From the NCBI GenBank assembly GCA_938743325.2, contig OW568871.1, positions 836,610 through 900,609 on the forward strand: a stretch of 64,000 bases of DNA, written 5' to 3'. Origin of the DNA: Pycnococcus provasolii. Lineage: Eukaryota; Chlorophyta; Pseudoscourfieldiophyceae; Pseudoscourfieldiales; Pycnococcaceae. The notes under the pieces were generated by a model. That model had not been told where the DNA came from, ran no database searches, and worked only from the letters and a program-made list of their open reading frames with translations. The translations under genes were made by a program, and so were the position numbers. Shown piece after piece: positions 29,556 to 39,087 of this stretch; position 1 is the stretch's first letter, and each line of letters begins with the position of its first letter.

Positions 29556-29754
29556 CCTTGCGAAGTTCTTCAACCTCTACGGTGTCACGTCCCTGACGAC
29601 ATTCAATGCGCGTTACAGCGCGGAGCGTCTGGTGGGTGGCGGCGCACCCGCGCGTTGGGTGGACGGCCGCGCAGTGCCAGGCACGGGCGGCACGCTCGAA
29701 ATCGTGCCAAGTCGATCGCTCGCGAGCACCGTGCGGCGCGACGACTTTCTGTAG
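29545..29754 (+). pseudogene. Frameshifted C-terminal continuation of the TPR-containing piece
   Basis: The frame offset from the preceding ORF reads VDLAKFFNLYGVTSLTTFNA to RRDDFL and stop. It is protein-like and unrecognised, and appears to be the original C-terminus of the TPR protein separated by a one-base shift near 29545. Confidence 0.45.
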
Positions 29755-29822
29755 TACTATCATAAAATAAATCGTGATAGTACTACAGGGCAGCAACAAC
29801 AACAACAGGAGCAGCGTTATCA

Positions 29823-30862
29823 TCACGATCCCAGGGTCAACAACAGTCTGAAGATTACCACCACATCATCGTCATCGTCCACGAAAAAACACCAAAGAGA
29901 CATTCTCGCTGTGGTGGGGGTATTCACGTCATTTTTTGAGCAGCCTCCAAAACGCGATTCGTTCACTATGTGACGAATATCTGCCGTGATCCAGCCTGTA
30001 TCGCCGTCTTCCGCTCCTCCGTAGTGGTTTCGGGGAGTCAGTCTTGTCGTGCGCTTCACCATCACGTTCTTCTTTTCCGCGCTCTCGTCTTGTGATAAGA
30101 TGAATTGCGCAAGCAGAAGCCTGTCGTCGCCAGAAGTCGCATTCGCGATGTAAGCACCTGCCTCAGATTTCCACGTTGGCACCTCCGCAGCCATCGCTTG
30201 CGCATCCTCTGCAGGCGACGACGACCTGCGCAATTTCTTCGCTGCTGGGCTTAAGCTTGCAGGACCCGTGAGGTCCACCGCCACCACCGAAGCTGCCGAT
30301 GCCTGTTTCTGCCGACTTTTCCGATGCTGCTCCTGCAATTTTCCCACCTTCTCCCTCCACGTCTTCTCCAGATCAATCGCCTCCGTGAGCACCGCAATCT
30401 TGCCGTCGAGTTTTCTCACGTCACGAGACATCGACGCTTGCAGATCCTGGTTCCGAGCCTCAGCGGCCTCCTTGACAATCTGCTGCATTTTAGTGCGCTC
30501 GTGATCGTATTTCTCAAGCGCATGTTCTCCTCCATTCTGCTTCACGACAATAGCGAGGAGATCCGCGTAAATCAGAGCACTCGGCGGCGCATGTCGGTTT
30601 GATGGACGGGTTGGCCTGGGGTAGAGGGAACGGGAGGTTATTTTCAAGATTGGGGGTTGGGACGCCATCTCGCGCCATGCATGGCGCCGCGCATCGCCAG
30701 TCGTGCGTGGCATGCACGGTCGCGCTGGAGGTTCGTTGTGTGTGATGTAAGTTGTAACGTGTACGTTGGTGAGGTGTGGTTGTTTTCCTTCCTTAGCTCG
30801 TCCTTAACGTACCTGTGTGGGACGCAATGTCGTCCAGAGTTGCGTCGATCCTCCATGGACAT
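29823..30862 (-). CDS. Right-arm coiled-coil protein (two exons), unknown family
   Basis: Exon 1 (30862-30813) encodes MSMEDRRNSGRHCVPH, and exon 2 is 30615-29823. The 197-base intron has GTACGT at the donor and a pyrimidine-rich CTACCCCAG acceptor. The spliced frame is continuous at 280 residues. Residues ~35-110 are predicted coiled coil (EKYDHERTKMQQIVKEAAEA, DLEKTWREKVGKLQEQ). A basic, Ser-rich patch (AAKKLRRSSSPAEDAQA) resembles a nuclear localisation signal. A folded region TWKSEAGAYIANATSGDDRL follows, and the tail includes an Asp/Val run. No nuclease, transposase or polymerase motif is visible. Exon 1 and the intron lie wholly in the inverted arm, so this is the best candidate for the unit's own gene. 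Confidence 0.6.
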
Positions 30863-31058
30863 GGCGTCCCGTTAGAGCCTTTTTTCCCCGTTATACCAAA
30901 TAGGCAAGAAAAACGACAGATGATAGGCACTTTGAGAAAAAGACAAAGTAGAGGTGGTTAGGGTTTTAAGTTAGGGACTAGGGTTAGGGTTAGGGTTAGG
31001 GTTAGGGCTAGTAGGTATATTCTCACTGGAGGAAAATCAATTCGGGGTTATCTTCATG
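30571..31058 (-). repeat. Right inverted arm
   Basis: 488 bases, the inverted partner of 26746-27226. Confidence 0.88.
30958..31012. repeat. Interstitial telomere-like array in right arm
   Basis: TTAGGG units with a TTTTAAG break. The G-rich strand reads rightward, out of the unit, mirroring the left arm. Confidence 0.85.
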
Positions 31059-31210
31059 CGAGTCGCGTGAACGTTGTCCGCATCCAGCGCTTCGCCAGCA
31101 TTGACAAAAGTTGCGCACAGGTGTCTCCTCGCGCCTACTACCACCCACGACGAACGCATGCACGCTGCGGCAAAGCCTTTGCACAATTCGCGGATGTGCC
31201 CGAGAATATA

Positions 31211-31255
31211 CCTAACCCTAACCCTAACCCTAACCCTAACCCTAACCCTAACCCT
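31211..31255. repeat. Interstitial telomere-like array (CCCTAA)7-8
   Basis: This perfect array is preceded by GAATATACCTA, the same word that precedes the telomere-like array in both inverted arms. It stands immediately left of the REJ/filamin pseudogene. Confidence 0.88.
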
Positions 31256-33770
31256 GGCCCTGCACGGTCGCGCTCAAGTCCCTTAGACCGTGTTCCATCT
31301 TGCCGATCAGCGGCAAGACGAGTGGCACGAGCGGAAATGGCAAGCTGTCGTACGCGGGGCCGGTGGTGACTAGCGTTGCGGACATTAGCATGTTCGCGAG
31401 CGACACGAACGTCGACCCCTTCGAGGACAACAACTACGTGACGTGCGTGAACTACGACGCCGAATCTCTGGAGATTCTTGGCAAGGGATGCTCGGCCGTC
31501 AAGGCTGAGCTGGACGCGAACCCGGCTGCGTACGCCGGAGTGATGGAGGTGGTGAAACGTGCTGTGCCCGCTGGCGATGAACCTGTGCGAGCTCGTCGAG
31601 TCGGACAACGACTTGGCGCTCGTGGAGTACGCCACAAGGTACGACAGGGACTTCGCCCTGACGTGTGCGGACGCCGCGACGAAGAGCGCCACCGCGTCCA
31701 TTACCAAGGTGGCATGCCCCGCCACGCTCGGCGTGGTTGCGGTGACGCCCGCGAATGGACACGATCGCTGCTACAGCGGCGGCGTGTACTACCCCGCCAA
31801 GCCAGACCTGACGTCGGCGGACGCGTGCGCCGTGCCCGGCTTGCCCACGACGACGGCCGCCCCCGGCGCTGTTCGTGGAGTCGAACACCGTCGTGCCGGC
31901 GAGCGTGAGCATCACGTGCCACAATTACGGCAACATCCACCTCGTGCAGTACACGCCGAATGTGGCTGGCGCCGGCATGCTGAAGTTCTACCTGAAGGGT
32001 GCCTCCGTCTACGACGCTGCCGTGACGGTGGCGCCAGGTGCCATAAGGACGTCGAGTCGACCGTCGAGGGATCGGGATTGACGATGGCTGAGGCTGGCGT
32101 CACCGCGACGCTCGACGTCGTGGCGAAGGACGTCGAGTCGAACAGGATTTACGCCGGCGGTGAGAGGAGCAATGTGGCTGTGGCCGTGTCGGGTGGAACC
32201 ACCGCGAGCGTGTCGATCACGGACCCAAGCTCACGATCACCGGGTCGATGCTTGACATCAACGCGAAGCTGACGAGCGTCCTGCTGTTCAACCCACTCAA
32301 GCAGGACACCGTCGTCGCGGTGACGGCGACCTACAGCGGTTCGCCCGTGCGCTCGAGCACGACGGAGTTGGGAATCACCGTGAACATTTTGCCCATTCGA
32401 CTGGCAATGTTCTCACCCAACGGATTGGGTATGGACCTGTACTGGAGGTACCCGTCGTCGTTCGTTGCGGAGAACCCTACGAAGGACTGCTCGGCTCTCT
32501 TCGTCGCCGAGACGGTGGGCAAGCTTGGATACGCGCCAACGTGCGAGTTCACGACGAACAAGGTGCTGCACGTCCAGTTCGGGCCACGTGCGACGGTGCT
32601 GCCGTCGGACGACCTCGTCACGTTGACCAACTCCGTGCAGCTCACGTGCAACAGCGCGGAGATTTTGGACGGATGCGCGAACGGCCCGGTGGAGAACTCG
32701 ATGACTGTTCAGGCACGTATCCCGTACAACGCGATTGTGCCAACGGCCATCATCACCGCACCCGAGAAGGTGGGCAAGTGCGACTTGGCGGAGATCTCCG
32801 CTCGCCTCAGCCAGGGCTTCGCCGGACGCTCGATGAAGTACGTGTGGGGCGTCGAGGGTGGATCTGTCACGCCGGAGCTGCTCAAGGCGGTTGCGGCGAT
32901 GGACACGAAGACGATCCAGATTCCGAGCGCTTATCTCGTGCAGGATGCGATGTACACGTTCACGCTGCAGGCGACGAACTACATGGGCAAGACGAGCATT
33001 GTTGCTCGCGCGGATGTCACCAAGTCTCTGGACCCTGTGCCGTACTTGGTCATCAACGGGCTCGCTAAAGCAGGACACCACCACGTCGATGCCGGTGACG
33101 ATCACCACCAACGCTCGCGTGCCTTCGTGCCCCGGCGTGTCGGCGAAGCTGGTGTACACGTGGAGCGAGGCGTCGAACAACCCCAGCGTGACCCCGGGTA
33201 TTGCCTCGCACGCGTCGCCCGACCTGTTCATCGCGCCAGGCACGCTGTCTCCCGGAACGTACGGCTTCACGGTGACGGTGTTCGACGAGGTGACGCCCGA
33301 GCACGTGGCTGTGGGCTCGGTTCAGCTTGTTGTGGCCTCAAGGCTTCTGATTGCCGTCATCAAGGATGGCGATCGCACCATCAGCACCAAAAGGAACCTT
33401 GTGTTGGATGCGAGCGCGTCGTTCGATCCCGACGACGCGTCGGGTGCAGGCCTCACGTTCCTGTGGTCCGCGGAGCCGGTGCTGAACATCCCCGCCCGAC
33501 GCGCTCGGTGCGGGTGAGTACACCTTCACGGTGACTGTCAGCAAGGGAAGCAAGACGCCGGCAACCGCCGTGGCTTCCACTGTCGTCGTCACGGAGGATA
33601 TCCCGATCGCGCTCATCCAGCAGCTGGCTGATGCGAAGATCTCCGCCGATTCACGCGCTGGTGCTGTTCGGCGTGGGAGAGAGCGTGATTGACGCCGCGG
33701 CGCCGCTGGAGTACAGCTGGAGCGTTGCGGGCGAGGCGAGCAAGTCGTACTGGGACAGCAGGCTGAGCCA
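31256..33770 (+). pseudogene. Frameshifted REJ/filamin-repeat surface protein (polycystin-like)
   Basis: Coherent protein is spread over all three plus frames with about seven shifts (near 31560, 31868, 32040, 32230, 33065, 33500, 33650). Pieces in order are a Cys-containing segment (CVNYDAESLEILGKGCSAVK), filamin-type Ig repeats (SGLTMAEAGVTATLDVVAKD, QYTPNVAGAGMLKFYL), and then a long frame (32248-33065) with REJ/PKD-like beta-sandwich motifs (MKYVWGVEGG, AMYTFTLQATNYMGKTS). More REJ-like repeats follow (LVYTWSEASNNPSVTPG, NLVLDASASFDPDDASG). This fits the ectodomain of a polycystin/REJ-type ciliary or gamete surface protein. No membrane domain is left. Most shifts lack splice signals, so decay rather than introns is the better explanation. 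Confidence 0.65.
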
Positions 33771-34026
33771 AGAAAAGAACGAATTGAGAGGCGCATTGAT
33801 ATCGAGGAGGAGCGGACGGAGCACCGGGGCAGGCGGGTGTCGAGAAGCGGGACATCAAGGCTGCTATCAAGCTGCCAAAAGTTGTAAAGAAAGCCGGCTG
33901 GTTACAACTATCAACTTTAAGGACTGATGGCGCTGCCCACCAAAACGCCCAACCTATTACCCGGGACTGGATGACGCCGATGATGACGCCGAGGATGACG
34001 CCGATTAACAAGCACGTCAATCGTGC

Positions 34027-34596
34027 CTAAAGAAAATCGCCGTACGACGTCCAGCCCGATGACCTGTACGTCGCCTGAGGATTGCCGGGTATGTCCTGCG
34101 GCCTCGCGCCTGACCTGCTCCACGCACGCCACTCCGACTGGCTCCCCAGGCCGAGCGTGCGCACGTACGTGCGCGCCTCCTCGAACGAGCGAAACGTGCC
34201 GCGCGCACCTTGGCCGTCTGCGTACCCGAGGAAGTCGCCGTACGACGTCCAGCCCGATGACCTGTACGTCGCCTGAGGATTGCCCGGTATCTCGTGCGGC
34301 CTCGCGCCTGACCTGCTCCACGCACGCCACTCCGACTGGCTCCCCAGGCCGAGCGTGCGCACGTACGTGCGCGCCTCCTCGAACGAGCGAAACGTGCCGC
34401 GCGCACCTTGGCCGTCTGCGTACCCGAGGAAGTCGCCGTACGACGTCCAGCCCGATGACCTGTACGTCGCCTGAGGATTGCCCGGTATCTCGTGCGGCCT
34501 CAAGCCTGACCTGCTCCACGCACGCCACTCCTGCTGGCTCTTCAGGCCGAGCGTATGCACGTACGCGCGCGCATCCTCGAAGCTGCGAAACTCCAT
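34027..34596 (-). CDS. Three-module integrase-repeat-like protein (fragment)
   Basis: The frame encodes 189 residues made of three ~66-residue modules. Each has FRSFEEARTYVRTLGL, EWRAWSRSGARP, IPGNPQATYRSSGWTS and YGDFLG. The modules repeat every 198 bases and are almost identical, unlike the diverged modules of the large gene at 47707-49830. Modules of this type are annotated in algal genomes as phage-integrase repeat units; I name this from memory of the pattern. There is no C-terminal domain here, so the ORF is probably a truncated relative. It ends in TAG directly after GDFL. Confidence 0.6.
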   Translation of the reverse strand: MEFRSFEDARAYVHTLGLKSQQEWRAWSRSGLRPHEIPGNPQATYRSSGWTSYGDFLGYADGQGARGTFRSFEEARTYVRTLGLGSQSEWRAWSRSGARPHEIPGNPQATYRSSGWTSYGDFLGYADGQGARGTFRSFEEARTYVRTLGLGSQSEWRAWSRSGARPQDIPGNPQATYRSSGWTSYGDFL

Positions 34597-34647
34597 GTGA
34601 AGGAGAATGTGAATGTGAATTTGGGCAGGGATCCCGGCGGAGGGGGC

Positions 34648-35097
34648 CTCGACCAAGCGTGCCGCCTTTCCGGAGCCCCTCGGGCCTCGGCCCGTCGTGC
34701 AAGACAGACCTGAATGGACGAGAGGGGGCCTCGACCAAGCGTGCCGCCTTTCCGGAGCCCCTCGGGCCTCGGCCCGTTGTCCCGGGCCACTGAAGGAAAA
34801 GTGCAAACACGAGCAAGTCCTTGAGGAAGGTTAACATCGTTGTTAACTTCGTGGTCCCCAGCCCCGGCAGCCCGTGCAGAGAGTCCCGACCTCCCCGCGC
34901 ACCCGACCTCTCATTCCCCACCTTCATGTCAAATGACGGTCGCACCACACCCCACCCTCGCGCACACGGCGCGCCCTCGGGCGCGCCACCGCCCTGCAAT
35001 GGCCATGTGGCGTGTGAGTTTGGCGATAGCCTGCTCACCGCCGGCCGAAGGGTTCCCTCGGGAGCCCGGCGGGTGCGCGAGGAGGGGTGGTGAACGA
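34648..35097 (+). repeat. 450-bp dispersed direct repeat, copy A
   Basis: It matches 41695-42144 with no length difference. It contains an internal ~82-bp tandem piece (TCGACCAAGCGTGCCGCC, twice) and a CGCGCCCTCGGGCGCGCC palindromic segment. It ends in GGTGGTGAACGA exactly where the importin fragment begins. Confidence 0.92.
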
Positions 35098-35919
35098 TTT
35101 TAACGCTGCGGTGAGGCACCAGGAGAGCTCGCTTACCATCTTTGCACACCTCGCCGGCGTCATGAGTGACGCGCTACGGCCATACCTGGGAACGCTTCAC
35201 GGCATCCTACAGGTGAGCCTGCGCTCGGAGACGCTCGAGGTGCGAACAGCCGCGCTTCGCGCCTCCGCGAGCTTCATCCTCAGTGCAGGCGACAAGGAGC
35301 GCTCAGGCTTCCAATCGCTGCTCCCGGACATGCTCTCTACTCTCGAGACGGCGGTGAACAAACAGGACGAATCGGCTGCGCAGGATGCGCTCGAGATGTT
35401 CATCGAGATTGCGGAGATGGACCCGCGATTCCTGCGCGGCATGCTCGTGCAGATGGCAAACGCTATGACCACGCTCGCGCGCACGGAGCAGCTCGAGTCG
35501 GCGACACGACAGCTTGCCATGGAGTTTCTCGTGACGCTCGCGGAGTCGCGCGACAAGGCTCCGGGCATGATCCGCAAGCTTCCCGATTTCGTCAACAATC
35601 TCTTCCAGTCGCTTCTGCTCTTCCTGCTCGACATCGACGACGACGCCGAGTGGTACGACGTTTCCGGGTCCATTGCCGACGGCAGTGCCGGCGGCAACGA
35701 GGATACGGGTCACGGCGAGACATACGACGTCGGCCAGGAGGGATTCGACCGCGTGGCGCTCGCGCTGGGTGGTGCGCAGGTGCTTCCAATCGCATCGGGA
35801 CTGCTTCCACACCTTCTCGCGGACAAGTCCGACTGGAAGAAGCGGCACGCGTGCATGATCTGCCTCGCTCAGATCGCGGAGGGATGCGCCAAGGTGATGG
35901 CGCCGCAGTGCGACGGGTG
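35098..35919 (+). pseudogene. Importin-5/karyopherin beta-3 internal fragment
   Basis: About 270 residues of HEAT repeats match the first third of importin-5-type nuclear import receptors: LRPYLGTLHGILQVSL, AALRASASFILSAGDKE, RQLAMEFLVTLAESRDKAPG, then the acidic DDDAEW loop and HACMICLAQIAEGCAKVM. It has no start codon of its own, because its left end abuts the 450-bp repeat, and it stops after QCDG at a GT. Nothing to the right resembles the next HEAT repeat. It is therefore a captured piece, not a gene. The parental importin is presumably elsewhere in the genome. Confidence 0.8.
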
Positions 35920-36420
35920 CGTTGACAACCGAACTGGCAAGGGCCTTCCTCTCGTTTGCAAACTCCTTCTCACCCTGCCTGTTTTTTTCCTCGGACTCCT
36001 CCCTCAACCCCCAAGCTTTCGCCTGCCTCACCACGTGGGGGCGGGACTTCCCCCAGCAAGGCCCCTCTTCCACTGGCGCCCTCACCAAGCCGACGTGCGC
36101 GCTGTGGCTCGCGAACTCCGCGCCCATGACGCCCGCGCACTCCTGCACGCCCCCTCCCCTCCCTACCGCGCGTAGTCCTGCTTGGCTCCACGCCGAGCTG
36201 AGCTCCACCTGCGCTGCGACCGCGCGGCCGTTGTCGTCGTCGCGCGCCTCGTTAGCTTGCACAATTAACACTCCCCGCGCGCCCAGTTCGCGTTGAAACG
36301 CTGCGTCTCCAGCAGCAGCTGCGTTGTCGAGAGTCGCGTCGTTCACCACGTGGTGGAACGCGCTCTGAGCGCCAGCTGGGGCGTTTTCCGCCAGTTCTTT
36401 GTTTTTTTTTCGCCCCATGG
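35920..36420. other. Unassigned segment between importin and ARMC9-like pieces
   Basis: On the minus strand a frame reads HHVVNDATLDNAAAAGDAAF through RELGARGVLIVQANEARDDD and looks protein-like. I cannot assign it. It may be a further small gene piece. Confidence 0.25.
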
Positions 36421-36479
36421 GATCGGACGGTTGAAATGGGGAGTGGTGAAGGGGGGTGGGCGGAGCTCCGCGCGTTGAC

Positions 36480-37420
36480 CACGTTGACCAACAAACGTTG
36501 TTCTTGTGTTACACACCCAGAGTTCTCCGTTGCGGTAAGCGGTCACGATGCTTTCGTCGCGCGGCGAGAAGGTGACACACTGCGCGCCGTACGGCCCCGC
36601 GCCAAGCACGCGAAGGCGCGCGAGCATCCTCGCGTCGCACAGGATGAGGCTATCGTTTGACTGGCTGACGAGCAAGCGTCCGTCCGGGCTCACGGAGAGC
36701 GCGGTGACTGCGCACCTGTGCCCTGCGAGCGTTGCCGCTGCGGTGTAGATGGTTGGTCTCGGCGGAGCGGCAGGGACGTTGTTCAGAAATTCTGCCATGG
36801 CACTTGTCTGTTCGTCTGCCCAAGTTTCTGTGAAGAGGAGCCTGAAGCTCGGGTGTGTTCTCGGGTCTTCGACGCAAGGCAGCGCGTAGAACGGCACAAA
36901 CTCCGGGTCCGCGTCCATCTCGCCGACGCCTTTCGTGTTAAGGAATGTGTGAAAAGCGCGCAGAGCGTCAGCCCTCGACGGCGTTTGCGCGTCCGGTCCA
37001 CTTCCGTTTGTGACTGGCAGTCCCGGGAAGAGTGCGAAGTAGACGTGCGCTCGAAACTCCTGTCTTCTCGTCGCGTCGTCAGCTCTCCTCAGGGCTGCGG
37101 GCACAAGTCGTTCCCACAGCCTGAAGAAGGAATCTCTTTCCCCGTACGAGAAGCACCGCATCATTTTCGCGAATGAGGTTGATTCGTTCGGAGGGCGTGA
37201 AGGAAGGCTTCGCACCCACACCGCCACGTGCCGCGAGTCCCAAGTGGAGTCCCGACCCAAGCGCGGCGTGCTGCCCCCTCCCCGATGAGCGAGCGGACAG
37301 GTTCAGTTTTCGCTCGGCGGTGAAAGCCGCGAGCGTCGACGCGTAGTCGTGGTACTGCATGTACTCCTCGACGTACGAGGCAACCGCCTCAACGGACTCG
37401 AGCGAGTTCGAGGAGGACAT
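36480..37420 (-). pseudogene. ARMC9-like LisH protein with WD40 segment, broken copy
   Basis: The ATG at 37420 opens a LisH-like helix (EEYMQYHDYASTLAAF). After a one-base shift at the T4 run 37164-37167, the minus strand continues with MMRCFSYGERDSFFRLWERL and FVPFYALPCVEDPRTHPSF. These match the N-terminal region of ARMC9, a basal-body/ciliary-tip protein (FLPFYALPFxPxPxxHPSF). This is followed by WD40-type repeats (LAGHRCAVTALSVSPDGRLL), not the armadillo repeats of the animal protein. The sequence fades at a GT after GELW near 36515, and no further exon is seen. Sequencing error could explain the single shift, but the 3' truncation is real in this window. Confidence 0.6.
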
Positions 37421-37953
37421 ATGTACTTAAGGTTGAGCTGAAAAGTGGAAATGAGGACTTGCCTGGGGGTTGACTGACTGCGAGCCCAGGAGGTTAAAAA
37501 AGTCTAAGGCTGACCAGACACCACACCTTATTACCCCGGGGGACTGCCCGGACTGCCCGGAAGCCGGTAGAGTGGTGGGCAACGCCTTCTGCAAGGCTGC
37601 AAGGCGCGTGGTGGTTGACCACCGCGTTTGGTCAAGTGACAAGTCACCGTCCTTCACACTGTCGTCAACGCCTAAACTCGCCCAAAGTCCCAAACCAGCG
37701 TCAGGAGTTGTGTTGTTTTGGTGGTCTCCCTTTCCCTTTCTCCTGTCTGCTTCGTGAAAACCAGCTCACGTCGCTGCTTCGTGAAACCTTAAGTCACCGG
37801 ATTCCGCCCAATTTATTTTTTATTTATTTTTTTTAACAAACTTGCTTTTAGGCAAACTCGCTGCTCGCCAAATGATCGCCAACCGCGTCGTAGTGACGGC
37901 CAAGCTCCTCAGCCGTGCTCCTCAACTCTACTTAACAAAAAAAACTCTACTTA
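37421..37953. other. Intergenic/mosaic spacer
   Basis: No gene is recognised. There are CTGCCCGGACTGCCCGG repeats near 37540-37560, two CTTAAG words and a T-rich tract near 37805-37835. Confidence 0.35.
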
Positions 37954-38130
37954 TTACAGTCTAAAGGGTCCAAACTTGCTACGTGTCACCCCTGAACTAT
38001 GCGCAGCCGAAACGCGCGTGCCATTCAGCGCCGCCTGGAGCACGAGGCTTAGCACGCGACGCGTGTCTCGCGGATCAACCACGCCGTCGTCCCATAGATT
38101 GGAGGAAGCGAACAGTGCTTGCTCATCGGC
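37954..38130 (-). pseudogene. 3-methylcrotonyl-CoA carboxylase beta subunit, C-terminal fragment
   Basis: The minus strand encodes about 55 residues with [20 protein letters not shown] then [10 protein letters not shown] and a final SKFGPFRL before TAA. LWDDGxxDPxDTRxVL and the FGxFRM-like end are diagnostic of the beta (carboxyltransferase) subunit of methylcrotonyl-CoA carboxylase, a mitochondrial leucine-degradation enzyme. Only the extreme C-terminus is present. It meets the ABC-transporter piece, which runs the other way, at about 38130. Confidence 0.7.
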
Positions 38131-39087
38131 GGGTGCTTCGTGCACGTGCCATTCCTCGCACGCAAGTCAGCCGAGGCGGCGGAGCGCATCTCCGACTTCC
38201 GTGCCACCGAAGAACTCATGCTGCGGTGCGGCAGCGCGTTCAGCGAGATCATGCTCCTCGGCAAGAGCTTGGATGAGCTTGCGGGATACACGTCACGCAT
38301 CGTGGAGATGTTCCGCGCGCTCGAGACGCCGCCGCCCGCTCGCGACGCCGCGTCACTTGCTCTCGCCACGCGCACGGCGAACGAGGCGAAGACGAAGGAT
38401 GCGATCGTGATCACCAACTTGACAGTGCACCAACCATCACCCGACGGAACAGAGCCTCGCGTGCTCATCACAGGCTTGAATCTCACCGTCCCGAAAGGAC
38501 GCCACGTCATTGTCACGGAACCTAACGGATGCGGCAAGACGAGCCTGTTTCGCGTTCTCGCCGGGCTGTGGCTGCCCGTCGAGGGCGCGGTGGCGGTGCC
38601 CGCCGGGAAGAGAATGCTTTGGCTTCCGCAGAGCTCCTACCTTGTCACGGGAACGCTGCGCGGCCAGGTGACGTACCCGGATCGCCCGACATCGTCGCGG
38701 TCGACGGACGAGACGATTGCGGATTGTCTGGAAAAGGTTGGATTGAAGTAGCTTTGCAAGCCATCTTCCGACGACGCGCTTGGCCTCGGCGTTCGCCACC
38801 ACGACTGGAACGACGTTCTATCGGGCGGCGAGAAGCAGCGCGTGAGCTTCGCGCGTCTTCTGTACCACAAGCCTGAGTACGCCATCTTGGACGAGGCGCC
38901 CGCGGCCATCAACCCTGAGGAGGAGTCGAAGATGTACGAGATGGTTCTTGGTGTTGGCACGACGGTGTTTTCGATAGCACACCGTCTCGAGCTTCGTAAG
39001 TTCCACACCACGGAGCTGCACGTCGTCGGCGACGGGAGTGGCACATTCAAGCTGAGCGAGCTCCGGAACACACTGGATTGGATGTGA
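38128..39087 (+). pseudogene. Peroxisomal ABCD-type transporter, C-terminal nucleotide-binding fragment
   Basis: This piece carries the end of the membrane domain ([20 protein letters not shown]) and a nucleotide-binding domain of the ALD/PXA1 (ABCD) family that imports acyl-CoAs into peroxisomes. The signature LSGGEKQR and Walker B (YAILDEAPAAI) are visible. Three lesions argue against function: no membrane domain or start, an in-frame TAG at about 38749-38751 (VGLK, stop, LCKPSSDD), and Walker A reading EPNGCGKT, with Glu for the first Gly. The LDEAPAA sequence also departs from the usual LDECTSA. It lies head to head with the MCC beta fragment. Confidence 0.8.

Larger units (their letters stand above)
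26746..31058. mobile_element. 4.3-kb unit bounded by ~480-bp inverted arms with telomere-like repeats
   Basis: The left arm (26746-27226) and right arm (30571-31058) are near-identical in inverted orientation. From the outside inward each has a ~45-base cap (CATGAAGATAACCCCGAATT), a telomere-like array with TTAGGG strands pointing outward, about 100 bases of leader, a first exon with ATG, a GT donor (GTACGT), an intron and a pyrimidine-rich acceptor (CTACCCCAG). The interior carries LamG/SUEL/TPR gene pieces on the plus strand and a coiled-coil gene on the minus strand. I see no matching target-site duplication immediately outside and no transposase. Whether it is a transposon, an integrated linear plasmid-like molecule or a subtelomeric inversion is open. 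Confidence 0.65.

Noticed and set aside
26746-31058. Typical Mutator-like (Pack-MULE) transposon
   Set aside because: Long inverted arms with captured gene pieces fit, but the bases directly outside the arms (TTCTACAA and CGAGTCGC) show no target duplication, and no transposase is present. The identity is left open.
31256-33770. Introns as the explanation for frame changes in the REJ/filamin region
   Set aside because: At most shifts the protein resumes within a few bases with no GT-AG pair or room for an intron of 80 bases or more. Accumulated indels fit better.
23400-34000. Integrated virus
   Set aside because: No capsid, polymerase, packaging ATPase or other viral hallmark is seen. The content is host-like surface-protein pieces and repeats.
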